64,000 nucleotides of DNA from Channallabes apus (GCA_030522415.1 JAMASW010000031.1:682001-746000), one strand, 5' to 3'. Shown: positions 49,101-62,884, numbered from the stretch's first letter. The notes: generated by a model from the sequence alone, not told the origin. A program made the numbers and translations.

Positions 49101-49326
49101 CACACAACTAATGCATAGTTATATAAAACAAACAAAATCAGTTTGTATTCATTTCTCTGAAACAAAATGCGAAAAAGAATAACAAAAAAGTTGTTTTTCA
49201 ACATGTATACAAAGAATGCATTAATGTATTGAAAATGATCATCTCTTCCACTTTCATGCACAAGACGGTGAGATAAAGCGTTTGCTGCGTTCTTAGCTCT
49301 GTACGAGCTCAGGAAAGCGGTTTTCT

Positions 49327-49778
49327 CACACAACTAATGTATAGTTATGTAAAACAAACAAAATCAGTTTGTATTCATTTTTCTGGAACAAAATGAGAAA
49401 AAGAATAACAAAAAAGTTGTTTTTCAACATGTATTCAAAGAATGCATTAATGTATTGAAAATGATCATCTCTTCCACTTTCATGCACAACACGCTGAGAT
49501 AAAGCGTTTGCTGCGTTCTTAGCTCTGTACGAGCTCAGGAAAGCGGTTTTCTCACACAACTAATGCATAGTTATGTAAAACAAACAAAATCAGTTTGTAT
49601 TCATTTTTCTGGAACAAAATGCGAAAAAGAATAACAAAAAAGATGTTTTTCAACATGTATTCAAAGAATGCATTAATGTATTGAAAATGATCATCTCTTC
49701 CACTTTCATGCACAACACGCTGAGATAAAGCGTTTGCTGCGTTCTTAGCTCTGTACGAGCCCAGGAAAGCGGTTTTCT
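49327..49778 (+). repeat. Contracted J/K end of the first 18-monomer copy
   Basis: Other copies end J, D with gatgttt, P, K before Z. Here only two monomers remain. 49327 is J-like but ends gagctc. 49553 has tgcg and gatgttt (from the D/P pair), then tattc, acgctg and gagccc (from K). This is a two-monomer loss leaving mosaic remnants. Confidence 0.75.
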
Positions 49779-52700
49779 CACACAACTAATGCATAGTTAT
49801 ATAAAACAAACAAAATCAGTTTGTATTCATTTCTCTGAAACAAAATGCGAAAAAGAATAACAAAAAAGTTGTTTTTCAACATGTATACAAAGAATGCATT
49901 AATGTATTGAAAATGATCATCTCTTCCACTTTCATGCACAAGACGGTGAGATAAAGCGTTTGCTGCGTTCTTAGCTCTTTACGAGCTCAGGAAAGCGGTT
50001 TTCTCACACAACTAATGCATAGTTATGTAAAACAAACAAAATCAGTTTGTATTCATTTTTCTGGAACAAAATGAGAAAAAGAATAACAAAAAAGTTGTTT
50101 TTCAACATGTATACAAAGAATGCATTAATGTATTGAAAATGATCATCTCTTCCACTTTCATGCACAACACGGTGAGATAAAGCGTTTGCTGCGTTCTTAG
50201 CTCTGTACGACCTCAGGAAAGCGGTTTTCTCACACAACTAATGTATAGTTATGTAAAACAAACAAAATGAGTTTGTATTCATTTTTCTGGAACAAAATGA
50301 GAAAAAGAATAACAAAAAAGTTGTTTTTCAACATGTATTCAAAGAATGCATTAATGTATTGAAAATGATCATCTCTTCGACTTTCATGCACAACACGGTG
50401 AGATAAAGCGTTAGCTGCGTTCTTAGCGCTGTACGAGCTCAGGAAAGCGGTTTTCTCACACAACTAACGTATAGTTATGTAAAACAAACAAAATCAGTTT
50501 GTATTCATTTTTCTGGAACAAAATGAGAAACAGAATAACAAAAAAGTTGTTTGTCAACATGTATACAAAGAATGCATTAATGTATTGAAAATGATCATCT
50601 CTTCCACTTTCATGCACAACACGGTGAGATAAAGCGTTTGCTGCGTTCTTAGCTCTGTACGACCTCAGGAAAGCGGTTTTCTCACACAACTAATGTATAG
50701 TTATGTAAAACAAACAAAATGAGTTTGTATTCATTTTTCTGGAACAAAATGAGAAAAAGAATAACAAAAAAGTTGTTTTTCAACATGTATTCAAAGAATG
50801 CATTAATGTATTGAAAATGATCATCTCTTCCACTTTCATGCACAACACGGTGAGATAAAGCGTTTGCTGCGTTCTTAGCTCTGTACGAGCTCAGGAAAGC
50901 GGTTTTCTCACACAACTAACGTATAGTTATGTAAAACAAACAAAATCAGTTTGTATTCATTTTTCTGGAACAAAATGAGGATCAGAATAACAAAAAAGTT
51001 GTTTGTCAACATGTATACAAAGAATGCATTAATGTATTGAAAATGATCATCTCTTCCACTTTCATGCACAACACGGTGAGATAAAGCGTTTGCTGCGTTC
51101 TTAGCTCTGTACGACCTCAGGAAAGCGGTTTTCTCACACAACTAATGTATAGTTATGTAAAACAAACAAAATGAGTTTGTATTCATTTTTCTGGAACAAA
51201 ATGAGAAAAAGAATAACAAAAAAGTTGTTTTTCAACATGTATTCAAAGAATGCATTAATGTATTGAAAATGATCATCTCTTCCACTTTCATGCACAACAC
51301 GGTGAGATAAAGCGTTTGCTGCGCTCTTAGCTCTGTACGAGCTCAGGAAAGCGGTTTTCTCACACAACTAATGCATAGTTATATAAAACAAACAAAATCA
51401 GTTTGTATTCATTTCTCTGAAACAAAATGAGAAAAAGAACAACAAAAAAGTTGTTTTTCAACATGTATACAAAGAATGCATTAATGTATTGAAAATGATC
51501 ATCTCTTCCACTTTCATGCACAAGACGGTGAGATAAAGCGTTTGCTGCGTTCTTAGCTCTGTACGAGCTCAGGAAAGCGGTTTTCTCACACAACTAATGC
51601 ATAGTTATGTAAAACAAACAAAATCAGTTTGTATTCATTTTTCTGGAACAAAATGCGAAAAAGAATAACAAAAAAGTTGTTTTTCAACATGTATACAAAG
51701 AATGCATTAATGTATTGAAAATGATCATCTCTTCCACTTTCATGCACAAGACGGTGAGATAAAGCGTTTGCTGCGTTCTTAGCTCTGTACGAGCTCAGGA
51801 AAGCGGTTTTCTCACACAACTAATGTATAGTTATGTAAAACAAACAAAATCAGTTTGTATTCATTTTTCTGGAACAAAATGCGAAAAAGAATTAAAAAAA
51901 AGTTGTTTTTCAACATGTATACAAAGAATGCATTAATGTATTGAAAATGATCATCTCTTCCACTTTCATGCACAAGACGGTGAGATAAAGCGTTTGCTGC
52001 GTTCTTAGCTCTGTACGAGCTCAGGAAAGCGGTTTTCTCACACAACTAATGCATAGTTATGTAAAACAAACAAAATCAGTTTGTATTCATTTTTCTGGAA
52101 CAAAATGAGAAAAAGAATAACAAAAAAGTTGTTTTTCAACATGTATTCAAAGAATGCATTAATGTATTGAAAATGATCATCTCTTCCACTTTCATGCACA
52201 ACACGGTGAGATAAAGCGTTCGCTGCGTTCTTAGCGCTGTACGAGCTCAGGAAAGCGGTTTTCTCACACAACTAACGTATAGTTATGTAAAACAAACAAA
52301 ATCAGTTTGTATTCATTTTTCTGGAACAAAATGAGGATCAGAATAACAAAAAAGTTGTTTGTCAACATGTATACAAAGAATGCATAAATGTATTGAAAAT
52401 GATCATCTCTTCCACTTTCATGCACAACACGCTGAGATAAAGCGTTTGCTGCGTTCTTAGCTCTGTACGAGCCCAGGAAAGCGGTTTTCTCACACAACTA
52501 ATGCATAGTTATATAAAACAAACAAAATCAGTTTGTATTCATTTCTCTGAAACAAAATGCGAAAAAGAATAACAAAAAAGTTGTTTTTCAACATGTATAC
52601 AAAGAATGCATTAATGTATTGAAAATGATCATCTCTTCCACTTTCATGCACAAGACGGTGAGATAAAGCGTTTGCTGCGTTCTTAGCTCTGTACGAGCTC

Positions 52701-53619
52701 AGGAAAGCGGTTTTCTCACACAACTAATGTATAGTTATGTAAAACAAACAAAATCAGTTTGTATTCATTTTTCTGGAACAAAATGAGAAAAAGAATAACA
52801 AAAAAGTTGTTTTTCAACATGTATTCAAAGAATGCATTAATGTATTGAAAATGATCATCTCTTCCACTTTCATGCACAACACGCTGAGATAAAGCGTTTG
52901 CTGCGTTCTTAGCTCTGTACGAGCCCAGGAAAGCGGTTTTCTCACACAACTAATGCATAGTTATATAAAACAAACAAAATCAGTTTGTATTCATTTCTCT
53001 GAAACAAAATGCGAAAAAGAATAACAAAAAAGATGTTTTTCAACATGTATACAAAGAATGCATTAATGTATTGAAAATGATCATCTCTTCCACTTTCATG
53101 CACAAGACGGTGAGATAAAGCGTTTGCTGCGTTCTTAGCTCTGTACGAGCTCAGGAAAGCGGTTTTCTCACACAACTAATGCATAGTTATGTAAAACAAA
53201 CAAAATCAGTTTGTATTCATTTTTTGGAACAAAATGAGAAAAAGAATAACAAAAAAGTTGTTTTTCAACATGTATACAAAGAATGCATTAATGTATTGAA
53301 AATGATCATCTCTTCCACTTTCATGCACAACACGGTGAGATAAAGCGTTTGCTGCGTTCTTAGCTCTGTACGAGCTCAGGAAAGCGGTTTTCTCACACAA
53401 CTAATGCATAGTTATGTAAAACAAACAAAATCAGTTTGTATTCATTTTTCTGGAACAAAATGAGAAAAAGAATAACAAAAAAGTTGTTTTTCAACATGTA
53501 TTCAAAGAATGCATTAATGTATTGAAAATGATCATCTCTTCCACTTTCATGCACAACACGCTGAGATAAAGCGTTTGCTGCGTTCTTAGCTCTGTACGAG
53601 CCCAGGAAAGCGGTTTTCT
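49779..53619 (+). repeat. 18-monomer HOR, copy 2 (17 monomers, 3,841 bp)
   Basis: Order: Z I' B* I Q1 Q2 Q3 Q4 G H B C D J D P K. A' is missing between H and B. Z is marked by ctctttacg at about 49977, again at about 53818 and 58111. Confidence 0.92.
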
Positions 53620-56600
53620 CACACAACTAATGCATAGTTATATAAAACAAACAAAATCAGTTTGTATTCATTTCTCTGAAACAAAATGCGAAAAAGAATA
53701 ACAAAAAAGTTGTTTTTCAACATGTATACAAAGAATGCATTAATGTATTGAAAATGATCATCTCTTCCACTTTCATGCACAAGACGGTGAGATAAAGCGT
53801 TTGCTGCGTTCTTAGCTCTTTACGAGCTCAGGAAAGCGGTTTTCTCACACAACTAATGCATAGTTATGTAAAACAAACAAAATCAGTTTGTATTCATTTT
53901 TCTGGAACAAAATGAGAAAAAGAATAACAAAAAAGTTGTTTTTCAACATGTATACAAAGAATGCATTAATGTATTGAAAATGATCATCTCTTCCACTTTC
54001 ATGCACAAGACGGTGAGATAAAGCGTTTGCTGCGTTCTTAGCTCTGTACGACCTCAGGAAAGCGGTTTTCTCACACAACTAATGTATAGTTATGTAAAAC
54101 AAACAAAATGAGTTTGTATTCATTTTTCTGGAACAAAATGAGAAAAAGAATAACAAAAAAGTTGTTTTTCAACATGTATTCAAAGAATGCATTAATGTAT
54201 TGAAAATGATCATCTCTTCGACTTTCATGCACAACACGGTGAGATAAAGCGTTAGCTGCGTTCTTAGCGCTGTACGAGCTCAGGAAAGCGGTTTTCTCAC
54301 ACAACTAACGTATAGTTATGTAAAACAAACAAAATCAGTTTGTATTCATTTTTCTGGAACAAAATGAGAAACAGAATAACAAAAAAGTTGTTTGTCAACA
54401 TGTATACAAAGAATGCATTAATGTATTGAAAATGATCATCTCTTCCACTTTCATGCACAACACGGTGAGATAAAGCGTTTGCTCCGTTCTTAGCTCTGTA
54501 CGACCTCAGGAAAGCGGTTTTCTCACACAACTAATGTATAGTTATGTAAAACAAGCAAAATGAGTTTGTATTCATTTTTCTGGAACAAAATGAGAAAAAG
54601 AATAACAAAAAAGTTGTTTTTCAACATGTATTCAAAGAATGCATTAATGTATTGAAAATGATCATCTCTTCCACTTTCATGCACAACACGGTGAGATAAA
54701 GCGTTTGCTGCATTCTTAGCTCTGTACGAGCTCAGGAAAGCGGTTTTCTCACACAACTAACGTATAGTTATGTAAAACAAACAAAATCAGTTTGTATTCA
54801 TTTTTCTGGAACAAAATGAGGATCAGAATAACAAAAAAGTTGTTTGTCAACATGTATACAAAGAATGCATTAATGTATTGAAAATGATCATCTCTTCCAC
54901 TTTCATGCACAACACGGTGAGATAAAGCGTTTGCTGCGTTCTTAGCTCTGTACGACCTCAGGAAAGCGGTTTTCTCACACAACTAATGTATAGTTATGTA
55001 AAACAAACAAAATGAGTTTGTATTCATTTTTCTGGAACAAAATGAGAAAAAGAATAACAAAAAAGTTGTTTTTCAACATGTATTCAAAGAATGCATTAAT
55101 GTATTGAAAATGATCATCTCTTCGACTTTCATGCACAACACGGTGAGATAAAGCGTTAGCTGCGTTCTTAGCGCTGTACGAGCTCAGGAAAGCGGTTTTC
55201 TCACACAACTAACGTATAGTTATGTAAAACAAACAAAATCAGTTTGTATTCATTTTTCTGGAACAAAATGAGAAACAGAATAACAAAAAAGTTGTTTGTC
55301 AACATGTATACAAAGAATGCATTAATGTATTGAAAATGATCATCTCTTCCACTTTCATGCACAACACGGTGAGATAAAGCGTTTGCTGCGTTCTTAGCTC
55401 TGTACGAGCTCAGGAAAGCGGTTTTCTCACAAAACTAACGTATAGTTATGTAAAACAAACAAAATCAGTTTGTATTCATTTTTCTGGAACAAAATGAGGA
55501 TCAGAATAACAAAAAAGTTGTTTGTCAACATGTATACAAAGAATGCATTAATGTATTGAAAATGATCATCTCTTCCACTTTCATGCACAACACGGTGAGA
55601 TAAAGCGTTTGCTGCGTTCTTAGCTCTGTACGAGCTCAGGAAAGCGGTTTTCTCACACAACTAATGCATAGTTATGTAAAACAAACAAAATGAGTTTGTA
55701 TTCATTTTTCTGGAACAAAATGCGAAAAAGAATAACAAAAAAGTTGTTTTTCAACATGTATACAAAGAATGCATTAATGTATTGAAAATGATCATCTCTT
55801 CCACTTTCATGCACAAGACGGTGAGATAAAGCGTTTGCTGCGTTCTTAGCTCTGTACGAGCTCAGGAAAGCGGTTTTCTCACACAACTAATGTATAGTTA
55901 TGTAAAACAAACAAAATCAGTTTGTATTCATTTTTCTGGAACAAAATGCGAAAAAGAATTAAAAAAAAGTTGTTTTTCAACATGTATACAAAGAATGCAT
56001 TAATGTATTGAAAATGATCATCTCTTCCACTTTCATGCACAAGACGGTGAGATAAAGCGTTTGCTGCGTTCTTAGCTCTGTACGAGCTCAGGAAAGCGGT
56101 TTTCTCACACAACTAATGCATAGTTATGTAAAACAAACAAAATCAGTTTGTATTCATTTTTCTGGAACAAAATGAGAAAAAGAATAACAAAAAAGTTGTT
56201 TTTCAACATGTATACAAAGAATGCATTAATGTATTGAAAATGATCATCTCTTCCACTTTCATGCACAAGACGATGAGATAAAGCGTTTGCTGCGTTCTTA
56301 GCTCTGTACGAGCTCAGGAAAGCGGTTTTCTCACACAACTAATGCATAGTTATGTAAAACAAACAAAATCAGTTTGTATTCATTTTTCTGGAACAAAATG
56401 AGAAAAAGAATAACAAAAAAGTTGTTTTTCAACATGTATTCAAAGAATGCATTAATGTATTGAAAATGATCATCTCTTCCACTTTCATGCACAACACGGT
56501 GAGATAAAGCGTTCGCTGCGTTCTTAGCGCTGTACGAGCTCAGGAAAGCGGTTTTCTCACACAACTAACGTATAGTTATGTAAAACAAACAAAATCAGTT

Positions 56601-57912
56601 TGTATTCATTTTTCTGGAACAAAATGAGGATCAGAATAACAAAAAAGTTGTTTGTCAACATGTATACAAAGAATGCATAAATGTATTGAAAATGATCATC
56701 TCTTCCACTTTCATGCACAACACGCTGAGATAAAGCGTTTGCTGCGTTCTTAGCTCTGTACGAGCCCAGGAAAGCGGTTTTCTCACACAACTAATGCATA
56801 GTTATATAAAACAAACAAAATCAGTTTGTATTCATTTCTCTGAAACAAAATGCGAAAAAGAATAACAAAAAAGTTGTTTTTCAACATGTATACAAAGAAT
56901 GCATTAATGTATTGAAAATGATCATCTCTTCCACTTTCATGCACAAGACGGTGAGATAAAGCGTTTGCTGCGTTCTTAGCTCTGTACGAGCTCAGGAAAG
57001 CGGTTTTCTCACACAACTAATGTATAGTTATGTAAAACAAACAAAATCAGTTTGTATTCATTTTTCTGGAACAAAATGAGAAAAAGAATAACAAAAAAGT
57101 TGTTTTTCAACATGTATTCAAAGAATGCATTAATGTATTGAAAATGATCATCTCTTCCACTTTCATGCACAACACGCTGAGATAAAGCGTTTGCTGCGTT
57201 CTTAGCTCTGTACGAGCCCAGGAAAGCGGTTTTCTCACACAACTAATGCATAGTTATATAAAACAAACAAAATCAGTTTGTATTCATTTCTCTGAAACAA
57301 AATGCGAAAAAGAATAACAAAAAAGATGTTTTTCAACATGTATACAAAGAATGCATTAATGTATTGAAAATGATCATCTCTTCCACTTTCATGCACAAGA
57401 CGGTGAGATAAAGCGTTTGCTGCGTTCTTAGCTCTGTACGAGCTCAGGAAAGCGGTTTTCTCACACAACTAATGCATAGTGATGTAAAACAAACAAAATC
57501 AGTTTGTATTCATTTTTTGGAACAAAATGAGAAAAAGAATAACAAAAAAGTTGTTTTTCAACATGTATACAAAGAATGCATTAATGTATTGAAAATGATC
57601 ATCTCTTCCACTTTCATGCACAACACGGTGAGATAAAGCGTTTGCTGCGTTCTTAGCTCTGTACGAGCTCAGGAAAGCGGTTTTCTCACACAACTAATGC
57701 ATAGTTATGTAAAACAAACAAAATCAGTTTGTATTCATTTTTCTGGAACAAAATGAGAAAAAGAATAACAAAAAAGTTGTTTTTCAACATGTATTCAAAG
57801 AATGCATTAATGTATTGAAAATGATCATCTCTTCCACTTTCATGCACAACACGCTGAGATAAAGCGTTTGCTGCGTTCTTAGCTCTGTACGAGCCCAGGA
57901 AAGCGGTTTTCT
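53620..57912 (+). repeat. 18-monomer HOR, copy 3 (19 monomers, 4,293 bp)
   Basis: Order: Z I' B* I Q1 Q2, then B*, I/Q1 and Q2-like monomers in place of Q3 and Q4, then G H A' B C D J D P K. B* (cttcgac) occurs at 54072 and again at 54976, four monomers apart, so B* I Q1 Q2 was duplicated. Private changes include gctccgttc near 54484, acaagcaaaatg near 54554, ctcacaaaac near 55430 and agtgatg near 57481. Confidence 0.9.
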
Positions 57913-59720
57913 CACACAACTAATGCATAGTTATATAAAACAAACAAAATCAGTTTGTATTCATTTCTCTGAAACAAAATGCGAAAAAGAATAACAAAAA
58001 AGTTGTTTTTCAACATGTATACAAAGAATGCATTAATGTATTGAAAATGATCATCTCTTCCACTTTCATGCACAAGACGGTGAGATAAAGCGTTTGCTGC
58101 GTTCTTAGCTCTTTACGAGCTCAGGAAAGCGGTTTTCTCACACAACTAATGCATAGTTATGTAAAACAAACAAAATCAGTTTGTATTCATTTTTCTGGAA
58201 CAAAATGAGAAAAAGAATAACAAAAAAGTTGTTTTTCAACATGTATACAAAGAATGCATTAATGTATTGAAAATGATCATCTCTTCCACTTTCATGCACA
58301 ACACGGTGAGATAAAGCGTTTGCTGCGTTCTTAGCTCTGTACGACCTCAGGAAAGCGGTTTTCTCACACAACTAATGTATAGTTATGTAAAACAAACAAA
58401 ATGAGTTTGTATTCATTTTTCTGGAACAAAATGAGAAAAAGAATAACAAAAAAGTTGTTTTTCAACATGTATTCAAAGAATGCATTAATGTATTGAAAAT
58501 GATCATCTCTTCGACTTTCATGCACAACACGGTGAGATAAAGCGTTAGCTGCGTTCTTAGCGCTGTACGAGCTCAGGAAAGCGGTTTTCTCACACAACTA
58601 ACGTATAGTTATGTAAAACAAACAAAATCAGTTTGTATTCATTTTTCTGGAACAAAATGAGAAACAGAATAACAAAAAAGTTGTTTGTCAACATGTATAC
58701 AAAGAATGCATTAATGTATTGAAAATGATCATCTCTTCCACTTTCATGCACAACACGGTGAGATAAAGCGTTTGCTGCGTTCTTAGCTCTGTACGACCTC
58801 AGGAAAGCGGTTTTCTCACACAACTAATGTATAGTTATGTAAAACAAACAAAATGAGTTTGTATTCATTTTTCTGGAACAAAATGAGAAAAAGAATAACA
58901 AAAAAGTTGTTTTTCAACATGTATTCAAAGAATGCATTAATGTATTGAAAATGATCATCTCTTCCACTTTCATGCACAACACGGTGAGATAAAGCGTTTG
59001 CTGCGTTCTTAGCTCTGTACGAGCTCAGGAAAGCGGTTTTCTCACACAACTAACGTATAGTTATGTAAAACAAACAAAATCAGTTTGTATTCATTTTTCT
59101 GGAACAAAATGAGGATCAGAATAACAAAAAAGTTGTTTGTCAACATGTATACAAAGAATGCATTAATGTATTGAAAATGATCATCTCTTCCACTTTCATG
59201 CACAACACGGTGAGATAAAGCGTTTGCTGCGTTCTTAGCTCTGTACGACCTCAGGAAAGCGGTTTTCTCACACAACTAATGTATAGTTATGTAAAACAAA
59301 CAAAATGAGTTTGTATTCATTTTTCTGGAACAAAATGAGAAAAAGAATAACAAAAAAGTTGTTTTTCAACATGTATTCAAAGAATGCATTAATGTATTGA
59401 AAATGATCATCTCTTCCACTTTCATGCACAACACGGTGAGATAAAGCGTTTGCTGCGCTCTTAGCTCTGTACGAGCTCAGGAAAGCGGTTTTCTCACACA
59501 ACTAATGTATAGTTATGTAAAACAAACAAGATCAGTTTGTATTCATTTTTCTGGAACAAAATGAGAAAAAGAACAACAAAAAAGTTGTTTTTCAACATGT
59601 ATACAAAGAATGCATTAATGTATTGAAAATGATCATCTCTTCCACTTTCATGCACAACACGGTGAGATAAAGCGTTTGCTGCGTTCTTAGCTCTGTACGA
59701 GCTCAGGAAAGCGGTTTTCT
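57913..59720 (+). repeat. 18-monomer HOR, copy 4 (first eight monomers)
   Basis: Z I' B* I Q1 Q2 Q3 and a changed Q4. This Q4 has tgtatag, ttatgta, acaagatcag and ttctgg instead of ttatata and tctctgaaac, but keeps gaacaac. After it the array does not continue into G H but returns to B*, starting a 6-monomer repeat. Confidence 0.9.
58365..59720 (+). repeat. 6-monomer unit B*-I-Q1-Q2-Q3-Q4, copy 1 (1,356 bp)
   Basis: Repeats at 59721-61076 with a 1,356-bp offset. Shared markers are cttcgac in B* and acaagatcag with gaacaac in the last monomer (59495 and 60851). Confidence 0.92.
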
Positions 59721-59946
59721 CACACAACTAATGCATAGTTATATAAAACAAACAAAATGAGTTTGTATTCATTTTTCTGGAACAAAATGAGAAAAAGAAT
59801 AACAAAAAAGTTGTTTTTCAACATGTATTCAAAGAATGCATTAATGTATTGAAAATGATCATCTCTTCGACTTTCATGCACAACACGGTGAGATAAAGCG
59901 TTAGCTGCGTTCTTAGCGCTGTACGAGCTCAGGAAAGCGGTTTTCT
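59721..59946 (+). repeat. Hybrid monomer D/B* at the 6-monomer duplication junction
   Basis: It begins as D (tgcatag, ttatata with the D base at 59743) and turns into B* (aaaatgag with G at 59759, then tattc and cttcgac). The switch lies in the 15-bp block 59744-59758. An intact D follows copy 2 (61077) and an intact B* starts copy 1 (58365), exactly as expected for D x B* unequal crossover. Confidence 0.9.
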
Positions 59947-61076
59947 CACACAACTAACGTATAGTTATGTAAAACAAACAAAATCAGTTTGTATTCATTT
60001 TTCTGGAACAAAATGAGAAACAGAATAACAAAAAAGTTGTTTGTCAACATGTATACAAAGAATGCATTAATGTATTGAAAATGATCATCTCTTCCACTTT
60101 CATGCACAACACGGTGAGATAAAGCGTTTGCTGCGTTCTTAGCTCTGTACGACCTCAGGAAAGCGGTTTTCTCACACAACTAATGTATAGTTATGTAAAA
60201 CAAACAAAATGAGTTTGTATTCATTTTTCTGGAACAAAATGAGAAAAAGAATAACAAAAAAGTTGTTTTTCAACATGTATTCAAAGAATGCATTAATGTA
60301 TTGAAAATGATCATCTCTTCCACTTTCATGCACAACACGGTGAGATAAAGCGTTTGCTGCGTTCTTAGCTCTGTACGAGCTCAGGAAAGCGGTTTTCTCA
60401 CACAACTAACGTATAGTTATGTAAAACAAACAAAATCAGTTTGTATTCATTTTTCTGGAACAAAATGAGGATCAGAATAACAAAAAAGTTGTTTGTCAAC
60501 ATGTATACAAAGAATGCATTAATGTATTGAAAATGATCATCTCTTCCACTTTCATGCACAACACGGTGAGATAAAGCGTTTGCTGCGTTCTTAGCTCTGT
60601 ACGACCTCAGGAAAGCGGTTTTCTCACACAACTAATGTATAGTTATGTAAAACAAACAAAATGAGTTTGTATTCATTTTTCTGGAACAAAATGAGAAAAA
60701 GAATAACAAAAAAGTTGTTTTTCAACATGTATTCAAAGAATGCATTAATGTATTGAAAATGATCATCTCTTCCACTTTCATGCACAACACGGTGAGATAA
60801 AGCGTTTGCTGCGCTCTTAGCTCTGTACGAGCTCAGGAAAGCGGTTTTCTCACACAACTAATGTATAGTTATGTAAAACAAACAAGATCAGTTTGTATTC
60901 ATTTTTCTGGAACAAAATGAGAAAAAGAACAACAAAAAAGTTGTTTTTCAACATGTATACAAAGAATGCATTAATGTATTGAAAATGATCATCTCTTCCA
61001 CTTTCATGCACAACACGGTGAGATAAAGCGTTTGCTGCGTTCTTAGCTCTGTACGAGCTCAGGAAAGCGGTTTTCT
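59721..61076 (+). repeat. 6-monomer unit, copy 2 (1,356 bp)
   Basis: D/B* hybrid, I, Q1, Q2, Q3, Q4. I noticed no other class-level difference from 58365-59720 outside the left end of the first monomer. Confidence 0.92.
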
Positions 61077-62884
61077 CACACAACTAATGCATAGTTATAT
61101 AAAACAAACAAAATCAGTTTGTATTCATTTCTCTGAAACAAAATGCGAAAAAGAATAACAAAAAAGTTGTTTTTCAACATGTATACAAAGAATGCATTAA
61201 TGTATTGAAAATGATCATCTCTTCCACTTTCATGCACAAGACGGTGAGATAAAGCGTTTGCTGCGTTCTTAGCTCTGTACGAGCTCAGGAAAGCGGTTTT
61301 CTCACACAACTAATGCATAGTTATGTAAAACAAACAAAATCAGTTTGTATTCATTTTTCTGGAACAAAATGAGAAAAAGAATAACAAAAAAGTTGTTTTT
61401 CAACATGTATACAAAGAATGCATTAATGTATTGAAAATGATCATCTCTTCCACTTTCATGCACAAGACGGTGAGATAAAGCGTTTGCTGCGTTCTTAGCT
61501 CTGTACGAGCTCAGGAAAGCGGTTTTCTCACACAACTAATGCATAGTTATGTAAAACAAACAAAATCAGTTTGTATTCATTTTTCTGGAACAAAATGAGA
61601 AAAAGAATAACAAAAAAGTTGTTTTTCAACATGTATACAAAGAATGCATTAATGTATTGAAAATGATCATCTCTTCCACTTTCATGCACAAGACGGTGAG
61701 ATAAAGCGTTTGCTGCGTTCTTAGCTCTGTACGAGCTCAGGAAAGCGGTTTTCTCACACAACTAATGTATAGTTATGTAAAACAAACAAAATCAGTTTGT
61801 ATTCATTTTTCTGGAACAAAATGAGAAACAGAATAACAAAAAAGTTGTTTGTCAACATGTATACAAAGAATGCATTAATGTATTGAAAATGATCATCTCT
61901 TCCACTTTCATGCACAACACGGTGAGATAAAGCGTTTGCTGCGTTCTTAGCTCTGTACGACCTCAGGAAAGCGGTTTTCTCACACAACTAATGTATAGTT
62001 ATGTAAAACAAACAAAATGAGTTTGTATTCATTTTTCTGGAACAAAATGCGAAAAAGAATAACAAAAAAGTTGTTTTTCAACATGTATACAAAGAATGCA
62101 TTAATGTATTGAAAATGATCATCTCTTCCACTTTCATGCACAACACGGTGAGATAAAGCGTTTGCTGCGTTCTTAGCTCTGTACGAGCTCAGGAAAGCGG
62201 TTTTCTCACACAACTAATGCATAGTTATGTAAAACAAACAAAATCAGTTTGTATTCATTTTTCTGGAACAAAATGAGAAAAAGAATAACAAAAAAGTTGT
62301 TTTTCAACATGTATACAAAGAATGCATTAATGTATTGAAAATGATCATCTCTTCCACTTTCATGCACAAGACGGTGAGATAAAGCGTTTGCTGCGTTCTT
62401 AGCTCTGTACGAGCTCAGGAAAGCGGTTTTCTCACACAACTAATGCATAGTTATGTAAAACAAACAAAATCAGTTTGTATTCATTTTTCTGGAACAAAAT
62501 GCGAAAAAGAATAACAAAAAAGTTGTTTTTCAACATGTATACAAAGAATGCATTAATGTATTGAAAATGATCATCTCTTCCACTTTCATGCACAACACGG
62601 TGAGATAAAGCGTTTGCTGCGCTCTTAGCTCTGTACGAGCTCAGGAAAGCGGTTTTCTCACACAACTAATGTATAGTTATGTAAAACAAACAAGATCAGT
62701 TTGTATTCATTTTTCTGGAACAAAATGAGAAAAAGAACAACAAAAAAGTTGTTTTTCAACATGTATACAAAGAATGCATTAATGTATTGAAAATGATCAT
62801 CTCTTCCACTTTCATGCACAACACGGTGAGATAAAGCGTTTGCTGCGTTCTTAGCTCTGTACGAGCTCAGGAAAGCGGTTTTCT
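61077..62884 (+). repeat. 8-monomer unit, copy 1 (1,808 bp)
   Basis: D, A', A', I-type, a tgtatag/aaaatgag/tgcg monomer, A', G/Q3 hybrid, Q4. The last monomer (62659) repeats 60851, and D A' A' starts again at 62885, giving an 8-monomer offset. Confidence 0.85.
62433..62658 (+). repeat. Hybrid monomer G/Q3 at the 8-monomer duplication junction
   Basis: The left part is G (tgcatag, tgcg, tatac); the right part is Q3 (acacggtg, gcgctctta). The switch lies between 62542 and 62595. Q3 (60625) is followed by Q4 and D, and so is this hybrid, so crossover of a downstream G with Q3 explains the repeat. Confidence 0.82.

Larger units (their letters stand above)
41643..49778 (+). repeat. 18-monomer HOR, expanded copy 1 (36 monomers, 8,136 bp)
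   Basis: Begins with Z (ctctttacg), I', B*, I, Q1-Q4. Then Q1-Q4 repeats, followed by G, H/I, Q1-Q4, G H A' B C, a D/H/I mosaic, Q1-Q4, G H A' B C D J and a K-like monomer. Compared with later copies it is doubled in length by nested 4-, 6- and 10-monomer duplications of the Q quartet and its surroundings. The first I' copy begins ctaaagcatag (41877). Confidence 0.87.
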
